This document shows, piece after piece, positions 1 through 5,577 of a stretch of 5,577 nucleotides of DNA. Position 1 is the first letter of the stretch. Every line of letters begins with the position of its first letter. Source of the stretch: Nanobdellota archaeon (GTDB lineage: Archaea > Nanobdellota > Nanobdellia > Pacearchaeales > GW2011-AR1); the NCBI GenBank assembly GCA_018830685.1, contig JAHJRR010000091.1, positions 1 to 5,577 of the forward strand, written 5' to 3'. The position numbers and the translations under genes are program-made. The notes beneath the pieces were generated by a model. The model was not told the DNA's origin. It made no database searches and saw only the letters and a program-made list of their open reading frames with translations.

Positions 1-96
1 CTTCTCCAAAACTCCAAACACAATCGCGAATATCAAAAGGAAAGGTAAAACGAACTCCGTAAAAATCCAGTGCTGTAAAATTGTCTCTTGAACCAT
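1..96 (-). CDS. N-terminal fragment of a probable integral membrane protein (runs off the window)
   Basis: A reading frame starts at ATG 96 and stays open for 32 codons to the window edge. It begins MVQETILQHWIFTEFVLPF, and residues 15-30 form a strongly hydrophobic stretch containing a proline (VLPFLLIFAIVFGVL) followed by E-K, which looks like a first transmembrane helix. An in-frame TAG two codons upstream fixes the start. There is no Shine-Dalgarno match, and a TATA box lies 34-41 nt upstream, so the transcript would have a leader of only about 10-12 nt. From memory, small DPANN membrane proteins of unknown function often begin this way (short polar N-terminus, then FxLPFLLIFxIVFxxLEK); this is recollection, not a search. 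It has its own promoter and is probably not part of the protease operon. No function can be assigned from 32 residues. Confidence 0.75.
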   Translation of the reverse strand, partial: MVQETILQHWIFTEFVLPFLLIFAIVFGVLEK

Positions 97-129
97 TTTC
101 TAATTAATAACTTTCAAAAAGATTTACAC

Positions 130-137
130 TATTTAAA
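130..137 (-). promoter_or_regulatory. Archaeal TATA box (TTTAAATA) for the membrane-protein gene
   Basis: On the minus strand this reads TTTAAATA, a match to the archaeal TATA form TTTAWATA. It is preceded by GGAATA, a plausible purine-rich BRE. It lies 34-41 nt before the ATG at 96. With the usual spacing of about 26 nt from box centre to start site, transcription would begin near 107-109. The box is in the 69-bp gap after the protease stop codon, so the downstream gene can be transcribed independently. In AT-rich DNA such boxes also arise by chance, which limits confidence. Confidence 0.55.
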
Positions 138-165
138 TATTCCATTTTGAAATTTTCAGCAAGAA

Positions 166-3100
166 TTATTTTATAGGTAAACCAGAATTTACAACAAATT
201 GGCGAGTAGTCTCAAGTTTCCCATTCTTAGTTTCAATAACATTCCCAAAGTCATCAAGAAGGAAAGTGCGCACTCTATAAACCCCCCCTCCTGTCGAAAC
301 TGAAACATGTTTAGAATTCCAAATGGAACCTAAATCAAAAGAACTATAAGAAGAAATAACTATCTCCTGAGAAATCACATTTTTATAAACATCCCACTTT
401 CCGCGATTATACTCTTCAATATTCATAACTAAGGTTCCTTTAATATCAGAATTTCCGTTGTTTACAATTCCAGATTCAGGAGCAGAAGAAACTTTATCAC
501 AATCATAGCAACCAGTGTGTTGTGCATCGTGTTGGAATTGTGGCCAATCCATAGCATCAGGATTGTAAGGGGAATTTAAATTAAAGACAAAGATATGAGA
601 CTTCCAAATCGCTGTGAAATCAAATGGATTTTCAGGTATAAAAAGAGTTTGTTGAGCTACATCTGTTTTACCATCCTGATTAAAATCCGCCAGAATAGGA
701 TCCCCTCCAACACCACCAAACTCTATTGCTCCAAAAGTAGGAATAAGGATATCTTTTTCCAAAATCCCTTGATCATTGTAAATTAAAATTTCCGAAGGTC
801 TTCCATCAAAATCATTTGATCGGGAAAAGACTACAACCTCCTTATGGCCATCATCATCAATATCTCCAATGCTCATCCCTTCAAGCACTTTATTGGGATC
901 ACTTTGAATCAAACGAAATAACAAATTTCCAGTGTAATCCATAGCAAGTATCTCTTGACCCTTAGACATTGTAGGAAACGTATGTTCTAATTCAAAAACA
1001 ACATCCGACGTTTGTCTTCCAAAATTACCTATCCTAATGTTTCGTATTATATAACCATCAATCCCAAAAGGTTCAGAAATTAAATTCCCTTCAGAATCCA
1101 AAATCTTAAGATAGCTCTTATAAGCCTCAAGGTTATATTTATCTTTATGATATGCATCCATATCCTGAACCATAAAACCAACCGCAATCTCACTATTCCC
1201 ATCTCCGTCTAGATCAGCAGCCGCGACAGTTAAAAAATATTCTACTTTCTGATGAGAATTATCTGAGAGAATTGTTCTCTTTAGGAATTGTCCTTGCTCC
1301 GAATAAATATCAAAAAAAAGTTCTCTCGAAAAGTATCCTGTCTTATCATCAAAGTGAGAAAGTTCAGAACCTAAAATTCCTAACCTAAACTCATTGTTTG
1401 ATTTAATTAAAATAAGTTGGCTAAGCTGCAAATCGTCATCAGGATCTATTTTAGAAATATCCACTGGGAAATCAGTCAATGTATTCCCTTTATCATCAAA
1501 TCCGTATAATTTTAAATCAGAAAGACTAAATATTTTATCCCCTACGACCATTGGATATCCCCTTAAATCATGTCCTTGAGGCCAACCTAAAAGAAACTTT
1601 CCAGTAGAATCAAAAATCCCCATACCCCCCTGAAAATTGCTGATGACCAAATATTGGTTTAGTGTAGAAAGAATTCCTGCAGGTTTAATATCCAAAATTC
1701 TTTCAGAGAAAGAAAGGGAATTAATTTGTTCATAGCTCGCATCACTACTGATTAAATGAATTGAACTGCCCCCAACTCCAGGACCAAAAAAACCCAAACC
1801 ATAATCATTATATGAAGATTGAACCAATTTAGAATCCTCCGACCCGAAATCACTAAAGAACAATGGAGTAGATTGAATACCTGGAAATTCAAGAGGCCAT
1901 CCATTCATTAATTCGTGTATAACAGCAATTTTAAATTCATCTGAATCTTGGAACCATTTACTCTCTTTTAAAACAAAAAGCTTTAAAGAATATTCTCCCT
2001 CATCAAGAGAATCTACATTAGTAGAACAAAGAACATCTCCCAAAAGTTTTTTATTGCTGTAACAAAGATTTTCCCAATCATCTGTGCCTTTTGGAGAGTA
2101 TTCAATTTTGTAAGCATTATAAGAAGAAAATTTTATATCCCCAATAATTTTTGCATTTCCTTTGCCAAGATAACCAATATTATCTCCTACGCTTTTTATT
2201 TCAAAATTATTAACAATAAATGATCCCTCATCAGAATACTCTCTGTCTTTCGCATCTGTTACTACAAGCTTGATTAAATACATTCCTTCATCTAAAAGAT
2301 TGGCGTCAAATCCCATCAAATTTCCATCTATGATATTGCTAAAAAACCTCCCCATCTCAATCCAATCGCTATCTTTTTCAGAAGATTTATAATAAAGGAA
2401 AAAAGACTTGAGATTATTTTTACAATAAGCACTCCCCAAAACATAAAAATTATTATTTACCTCTCCAAGAAGCCCAAGTTCGGCTACACAAGGAAAATCA
2501 AGAGATACTGCTTTATTCAAATCAACATTTCCTACACCCTGAACATTAGGATCATAAGGATTTCCAGTCAAAGGATCAACAAGATTATCTGCCATGGTTT
2601 TCAGATCAGATTTAATCTCTTCAGGAGTCCAATCCGAATGCGCCTGTTTAATCAAAGCAACAACACCTGCAACATGCGGCGTCGCCATTGACGTTCCTGC
2701 AAGCAAAACATGTTTATCATCCTTACATTGTGAATAAAGAGCATTTTCATTCCACGGTTCAAATCCAGGAAGTTGTGCCGCACAAATCATAGCACCCGGA
2801 GCAACAATATCTGGTTTCATAATCCTCTGTAAATTCCCGTCTGTATCTTTCCAACCAACAGGTCCTCTCGAAGAAAAAGATGTTACCTGATCTTTCATGG
2901 GATTAAAATCTCCAAAATAAGTTCCAGAATAATCTTGTTTGTATATCGCACCAACAGTAATAACATCTCTCGCATCACCAGGACTTCCAATTGTCTGTTC
3001 ACTTGGTCCAGAGTTCCCTGCTGCTACAACAACAGTAACTCCCGTGGTAATAGCGTTATCACTGGCTTGACTCAAGGGATCATCAGGAGTTCCTTCTCCT

Positions 3101-4149
3101 CCTAAGCTCATACTAATTATATCGGCACCATCTTTAACAGCCTGCTCAATAGCAGAGATTATCATCGAACTATCTCCTAAACCATCTGAGCCAAGAGCTT
3201 TGTACGCCAAAATTTGTGCACCAGGTGCGACACCGTTCAAACCCTCGTCTGATTGCAAGATTCCATCGTGGTTCCAATCACCATTCCCCGCAGCAGTCGC
3301 TGCAACATGCGTCCCATGCCCATTATCATCCATTGGATCAGAATCATCATTATAAAAATCATAGCCTCCAATGACCTTAGTGCAACGCCCCATAGCAAAA
3401 TCCTTTCCACCACATCTCCCCAAATCAGGATGACTATAATCAACACCACTATCAATAATCGCAATCTTAATCCCTTTTCCGGTTAGACATTCACCAAAAT
3501 TTCTTGTGCAATCTTTTCCATCAGAGTTAAGATTTCCTGCAGGAATTCCATTTTGAATTAAAGGCACAGAAGTATCAAGAAATGTATGAACCTTATAATT
3601 AGGATAAACAGCCTGAACACCTGAAATCCCCTTAATAGCTTCAGCTTGAACAGAAGTAATATTCAAAACAATGCCATTAAACACATCCCGATACTCCGCA
3701 ATAATTTGTAAAGAATTTTCGCTGGAGATAACATTTCCTGTCAGAGAAAAAGAATTCCCGAAAAGTTTATCCAGAATCTCCTTTTTAATCTTGTCATCAG
3801 ATTTGTTTAAATCCCATGCATAATTTTCAACTCTCGACGAAACACTATCAGGAGTAACTGCCACTATTTTATATAAAACATTTACTCCGGGAATCTTGTT
3901 CAAAATAGATTGACTATTTAATTCCGCCTTAGCCTCAAGTTCTGCTCGCCTAACTATAACAGGACTGCCAGAAAATTCCACAATATAACCGGAGTAATTT
4001 GTTTGCCTACCAAAATCAAAAATTTCAGTCATCAAACCAGAATCAGAAACTTGCCTATTTATTACATCAAAATTCTGAACAGAAACACCAACAACAAAAG
4101 CCATTCCCAAAATCAAAAAGGTAGGGAACAAAAAAAATCTGCTTTTCAT
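166..4149 (-). CDS. Secreted subtilisin-like (S8) serine protease with Ig-like domains and FG-GAP/VCBS-type propeller
   Basis: An exported serine endopeptidase of 1327 residues. Residues 5-24 are a hydrophobic signal peptide or anchor. Residues ~52-186 resemble an enlarged I9 propeptide/chaperone (YIVEF at the start, FNGIVLNIT then GVQAVYPN at the end). The S8 domain spans ~195-550 with catalytic Asp233 (IAIIDSGVD), His278 (NGHGTHVA), oxyanion Asn379 (AAGNSG) and Ser487 (GTSMATPHVAG), so it should be active. A Ca2+-type loop (291-302, DWNHDG) is inserted before GVAPGA. Two tandem Ig-like beta domains follow (~551-646 and ~647-743), then a beta-propeller (~748-1216) with DxDxDG loops at 979, 1096 and 1155 and the closing motif WPQFQHDAQHTG, and a final beta domain (~1235-1327). 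All 12 cysteines fall in close pairs, suggesting six local disulfides. No C-terminal sorting signal is visible. The start is set by an 8-nt Shine-Dalgarno inside the preceding gene, which it overlaps by ATGA. Substrate is unknown; surface-protein processing or nutrient protein degradation are both possible. Confidence 0.95.
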   Translation of the reverse strand: MKSRFFLFPTFLILGMAFVVGVSVQNFDVINRQVSDSGLMTEIFDFGRQTNYSGYIVEFSGSPVIVRRAELEAKAELNSQSILNKIPGVNVLYKIVAVTPDSVSSRVENYAWDLNKSDDKIKKEILDKLFGNSFSLTGNVISSENSLQIIAEYRDVFNGIVLNITSVQAEAIKGISGVQAVYPNYKVHTFLDTSVPLIQNGIPAGNLNSDGKDCTRNFGECLTGKGIKIAIIDSGVDYSHPDLGRCGGKDFAMGRCTKVIGGYDFYNDDSDPMDDNGHGTHVAATAAGNGDWNHDGILQSDEGLNGVAPGAQILAYKALGSDGLGDSSMIISAIEQAVKDGADIISMSLGGEGTPDDPLSQASDNAITTGVTVVVAAGNSGPSEQTIGSPGDARDVITVGAIYKQDYSGTYFGDFNPMKDQVTSFSSRGPVGWKDTDGNLQRIMKPDIVAPGAMICAAQLPGFEPWNENALYSQCKDDKHVLLAGTSMATPHVAGVVALIKQAHSDWTPEEIKSDLKTMADNLVDPLTGNPYDPNVQGVGNVDLNKAVSLDFPCVAELGLLGEVNNNFYVLGSAYCKNNLKSFFLYYKSSEKDSDWIEMGRFFSNIIDGNLMGFDANLLDEGMYLIKLVVTDAKDREYSDEGSFIVNNFEIKSVGDNIGYLGKGNAKIIGDIKFSSYNAYKIEYSPKGTDDWENLCYSNKKLLGDVLCSTNVDSLDEGEYSLKLFVLKESKWFQDSDEFKIAVIHELMNGWPLEFPGIQSTPLFFSDFGSEDSKLVQSSYNDYGLGFFGPGVGGSSIHLISSDASYEQINSLSFSERILDIKPAGILSTLNQYLVISNFQGGMGIFDSTGKFLLGWPQGHDLRGYPMVVGDKIFSLSDLKLYGFDDKGNTLTDFPVDISKIDPDDDLQLSQLILIKSNNEFRLGILGSELSHFDDKTGYFSRELFFDIYSEQGQFLKRTILSDNSHQKVEYFLTVAAADLDGDGNSEIAVGFMVQDMDAYHKDKYNLEAYKSYLKILDSEGNLISEPFGIDGYIIRNIRIGNFGRQTSDVVFELEHTFPTMSKGQEILAMDYTGNLLFRLIQSDPNKVLEGMSIGDIDDDGHKEVVVFSRSNDFDGRPSEILIYNDQGILEKDILIPTFGAIEFGGVGGDPILADFNQDGKTDVAQQTLFIPENPFDFTAIWKSHIFVFNLNSPYNPDAMDWPQFQHDAQHTGCYDCDKVSSAPESGIVNNGNSDIKGTLVMNIEEYNRGKWDVYKNVISQEIVISSYSSFDLGSIWNSKHVSVSTGGGVYRVRTFLLDDFGNVIETKNGKLETTRQFVVNSGLPIK

Positions 4150-5396
4150 TTTAATAAAATCACCTCACCCCTATTATAATCATCTTTTGCTATTTGAATG
4201 GAAATTATTGCATCACAGGTCTTTCCAAAATTCTTTACAATTACAACACTATCCTCACGATCTATCTTTTCATCATGGTTTAAATCATAAAGATTATTAT
4301 CGCTTTTCCCATAATTATCCCAGAATAAACCATAATCTTTATCATCTACGACTCCATCTTTGTTAAAATCAGAAGAACAAACATCTGTGCTCGGTGCAGA
4401 AGTGAGGCAAGCACCATCAAAACATCCATTTGGGCATTCATAAACTATTGATTTCCTACCATCTTCATCACAGAAATACTCGGTTAATTGACCTTTCAAA
4501 GAAGGCACCTCATCTCCGATACAAGAATCATCATAAATCTCACGATTATTAAAATTCAAAGTTCCTTTTTCATAATAATTCTTCCCCCCATCACTATCCA
4601 CACAAGAATCCTCCCCTGCCGATTTTGCAATAGTTTTCTCCTGACAAACCTTCGCAAACGTCACACCTTGCGCCCACTCACATCTCGAATCAGACAAACA
4701 CCCAAGTTCATCACTGTAATTCACGCAAGAAACCGCCTCGCCACACGTTATCGTCAAATTCCCTTTCTTCTCAACATAAGGACACGGGTCACCACAATTC
4801 CCATTCGAAAAAGTAAAAGAATATGAACTTTTACCGACGGCGTTTGGAGTATTGCACGAAGTTTTTCTCCCGGTTCCGTCAGGACACCAGTAAACTGCAG
4901 AAGCGCTTTTTATCAAACCAGAATCGCAATTCAAACTCGCAAGATAAATATCCCAGACACTCACTGTTTTCGTATTAGAACTTACATTAGGAACAGGCGG
5001 TGTCGTCGTCGCTGAAACAGAACACGTCGCCGCCAAAATCCCCTTTTTTCTCACATTAACACACGGGTCGCTCCCACAATTAGTATTTGTAAAAGTAAAA
5101 GAAGACAACTGCTGACCGATTCCTAAAACAGAAGGACAATACATCGCTCTTCCAGTTCCATCAGGGCAATAGTAATACGCTTCAATATCTGTTATCGAAC
5201 TTCCCGACGGACACGAAACCGTCGTCGTCGCATCTTCCCAAACCTCATTAGTCACATCGCCCGTCGGCAAAACAACATTCCCCGTCGTAGATTCAGAAAA
5301 AAATCCCCGAACATCTTCAACAAAATCATTAAAAGAGTAAGCAGAAACAGAAGACAATAAAAATATTACAATCAAGAAAACCGCCGCTTTTTTCAT
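4146..5396 (-). CDS. Secreted Cys-rich modular protein with C-terminal dockerin-like domain
   Basis: A 416-residue exported protein not recognised as any named family. Residues 1-19 are a classic signal peptide (MKKAAVFLIVIFLLSSVSA). After a short linker with TTGNVV (37-42) come two tandem six-cysteine modules (52-125 and 148-218) sharing YCPDGTGR/WCPDGTGR, FTFxNxNCG, DPC and KKGxLxxTC. Next is a four-Cys PSI/plexin-like segment (224-251, ending DSRCEW...C), then another six-Cys module (261-330; CVDSDGG, YxCD, ECPNGCFDGAC). Residues 340-394 look like a type I dockerin: loop 1 D343-N345-D347-G348-D351-D354, loop 2 D371-N373-D375-D379-D382, where Glu376 replaces the usual Gly. Cys340 and Cys394 bracket it. 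The protein then stops after a single beta-strand-like segment (IQIAKDDYNRGEVILLK). An in-frame TAA two codons upstream fixes the ATG, and a TATA box 22-29 nt before it implies a leaderless mRNA. It is first in an operon with the protease; it may be its substrate, adaptor or anchor, which is inference only. Confidence 0.9.
   Translation of the reverse strand: MKKAAVFLIVIFLLSSVSAYSFNDFVEDVRGFFSESTTGNVVLPTGDVTNEVWEDATTTVSCPSGSSITDIEAYYYCPDGTGRAMYCPSVLGIGQQLSSFTFTNTNCGSDPCVNVRKKGILAATCSVSATTTPPVPNVSSNTKTVSVWDIYLASLNCDSGLIKSASAVYWCPDGTGRKTSCNTPNAVGKSSYSFTFSNGNCGDPCPYVEKKGNLTITCGEAVSCVNYSDELGCLSDSRCEWAQGVTFAKVCQEKTIAKSAGEDSCVDSDGGKNYYEKGTLNFNNREIYDDSCIGDEVPSLKGQLTEYFCDEDGRKSIVYECPNGCFDGACLTSAPSTDVCSSDFNKDGVVDDKDYGLFWDNYGKSDNNLYDLNHDEKIDREDSVVIVKNFGKTCDAIISIQIAKDDYNRGEVILLK
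4159..4166 (-). promoter_or_regulatory. Shine-Dalgarno site for the protease, inside the end of the upstream gene
   Basis: The minus strand reads GAGGTGAT, an uninterrupted 8-nt complement to the archaeal 16S rRNA 3' end (AUCACCUC). It ends 9 nt before the protease ATG at 4149. The same bases encode the Gly-Glu-Val-Ile codons of the upstream protein's last residues. With the ATGA stop/start overlap, this indicates translational coupling, and it confirms the protease start codon. Confidence 0.85.
4215..4379 (-). other. Dockerin-like Ca2+-binding domain within the Cys-rich protein (domain, not a gene)
   Basis: This segment encodes residues 340-394 of the 416-residue protein. It has two copies of the dockerin loop pattern DxNxDGxVxxxD followed by a helix-like stretch ending near a glycine (YGK, FGK). 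Loop 1 is canonical; loop 2 has Glu at position 6 instead of Gly but keeps all acidic ligands. A cysteine lies just before loop 1 and just after the second helix. Dockerins bind cohesins in cellulosomes; no cohesin is visible in this window. Confidence 0.75.
4743..4955 (-). repeat. Second copy of tandem six-Cys module (protein repeat R2)
   Basis: Encodes residues 148-218, with cysteines at 157, 171, 181, 201, 205 and 218. It aligns with R1 nearly without gaps from VWD to the final TC: WCPDGTGR versus YCPDGTGR, FTFSNGNCG versus FTFTNTNCG, DPC in both, EKKGNLTITC versus RKKGILAATC. The DNA is also alike around the DPC-to-TC part, so this is an internal duplication. Confidence 0.85.
5022..5243 (-). 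repeat. First copy of tandem six-Cys module (protein repeat R1)
   Basis: Encodes residues 52-125, with cysteines at 62, 77, 87, 107, 112 and 125, in the same order as R2. It has one extra residue in the GSDPC turn compared with GDPC in R2, and about one more near residue 70. A Thr/Pro/Ser-rich linker (ATTTPPVPNVSSNT) separates the two copies, as is usual between extracellular modules. Confidence 0.85.
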
Positions 5397-5417
5397 GCTT
5401 TAATCTAAAAGATAAAC

Positions 5418-5425
5418 TATATAAA
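5418..5425 (-). promoter_or_regulatory. Archaeal TATA box (TTTATATA) of the secreted protein/protease operon
   Basis: The minus strand reads TTTATATA, preceded by the A-rich BRE-like GTAAAAA. The box lies 22-29 nt before the ATG at 5396. With about 26 nt from box centre to start site, transcription begins on or within a few bases of the AUG, giving a leaderless message; no Shine-Dalgarno sequence precedes this ATG. It fills the 40-bp gap between genes and probably drives both operon members. Confidence 0.7.
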
Positions 5426-5436
5426 TTTTTACAAGT

Positions 5437-5577
5437 TTAAAGCTGCTCTATATCTTCAGAGACATCTTCCATCATTGAAGATTCAGTATCCTGACTAGGC
5501 AAAGCAGAACCATTAATCAAAAACACATCATTGATAGCACGAACAAAACTATGGGGGATAATAACTCCTCGAGCTCC
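5437..5577 (-). CDS. C-terminal fragment of an unrecognised protein (start lies outside the window)
   Basis: A frame enters from the right edge and is open for 46 codons to a TAA at 5437-5439. It contains ARGVIIPHSFVRAINDVFLI, a moderately hydrophobic segment, then an acidic, Ser/Met-containing tail (DTESSMMEDVSEDIEQL). The tail is typical of a disordered cytoplasmic C-terminus, and no cysteines are present, unlike the secreted genes downstream. The stop is 40 bp before the next ATG and a TATA box sits in between, so the gene is probably a separate transcription unit on the same strand. I do not recognise the family from this fragment. Confidence 0.65.
   Translation of the reverse strand, partial: GARGVIIPHSFVRAINDVFLINGSALPSQDTESSMMEDVSEDIEQL

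Noticed and set aside
148..158. Small palindrome TGAAA-T-TTTCA upstream of the membrane-protein TATA box
   Set aside because: Arms are only 5 bp in very AT-rich DNA, so chance is likely; no second copy was seen, so I do not call it an operator.
97..165. Possible terminator after the protease
   Set aside because: The longest T run on the minus strand here is five (115-120 region) and it lies beyond the next gene's TATA box; there is no stem-loop or strong oligo-T tract.
595..786. Plus-strand open frame of 63 codons
   Set aside because: Lies antisense inside the propeller part of the protease; no domain, no promoter or ribosome site, and composition like the reverse of a coding frame.
1394..1579. 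Plus-strand open frame of 61 codons
   Set aside because: Antisense to the protease with no recognisable features; a shadow frame.
3237..3486. Two open frames, one per strand (75 and 77 codons), over the protease catalytic domain
   Set aside because: They overlap the strongly conserved Asp/His region of the S8 domain in other frames; the low-complexity Ile/Met-rich translations are by-products of that coding sequence.
4488..4826. Plus-strand open frame of 112 codons
   Set aside because: Antisense to the Cys-rich gene; the Arg/Ile/Thr-rich translation has no signal or domain, and its openness follows from the codon bias of the real gene.
4980..5235. Repeated GTCGTCGTC strings as a possible microsatellite or direct repeat
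   Set aside because: They are short in-frame runs of Thr codons (ACG) in linkers of the Cys-rich protein, too short for a functional DNA repeat.
1..5577. CRISPR array, tRNA, rRNA, insertion sequence or defence system
   Set aside because: No regularly spaced direct repeats, no cloverleaf in the short gaps, no transposase frame and no terminal inverted repeats were seen; nearly all bases are accounted for by the four minus-strand genes.

Overview
The window is AT-rich and fully coding on the minus strand. It reads as a piece of an archaeal genome, most likely a DPANN lineage such as Pacearchaeota or Woesearchaeota. Three things support archaea: TATA boxes of archaeal form (TTTATATA, TTTAAATA) upstream of two genes; one of these sits where transcription would start on the AUG itself (leaderless); and the one clear Shine-Dalgarno site is inside a gene pair, as is common in archaea. 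Two things suggest DPANN: large secreted proteins built of Cys-rich, dockerin-like, Ig-like and propeller modules, and a short TGNV motif in both secreted proteins. The DPANN placement rests on remembered family style, not on a search.

Layout, in direction of transcription (right to left): (1) the last 46 codons of an unrecognised gene with an acidic tail (5437-5577); (2) a 40-bp gap holding a TATA box; (3) a 416-residue secreted modular protein with four Cys-rich segments and a C-terminal dockerin-like Ca2+-binding domain (4146-5396); (4) overlapping it by ATGA, a 1327-residue secreted subtilisin-family (S8) protease with I9-like propeptide, intact catalytic Asp/His/Ser, two Ig-like domains, a Ca2+-loop beta-propeller and a C-terminal beta domain (166-4149); (5) a 69-bp gap with a TATA box; (6) the first 32 codons of a probable membrane protein (1-96).

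Genes 3 and 4 form a two-gene operon with probable translational coupling: the last codons of gene 3 contain an 8-nt Shine-Dalgarno match for gene 4. Both products have N-terminal hydrophobic export signals and even numbers of cysteines (24 and 12) arranged in local pairs or modules, so both are predicted to be exported and disulfide-stabilised. The obvious working idea is a surface or secreted protease made together with a small modular partner (substrate, adaptor or anchor), but the sequence does not show the partnership directly. The most unusual points are the undescribed-looking tandem six-cysteine module, the abrupt CpG/codon-style change in the middle of gene 3, the apparent loss of a C-terminal beta domain from gene 3 exactly at the gene junction, and the Ca2+ loop inserted in the protease catalytic domain.
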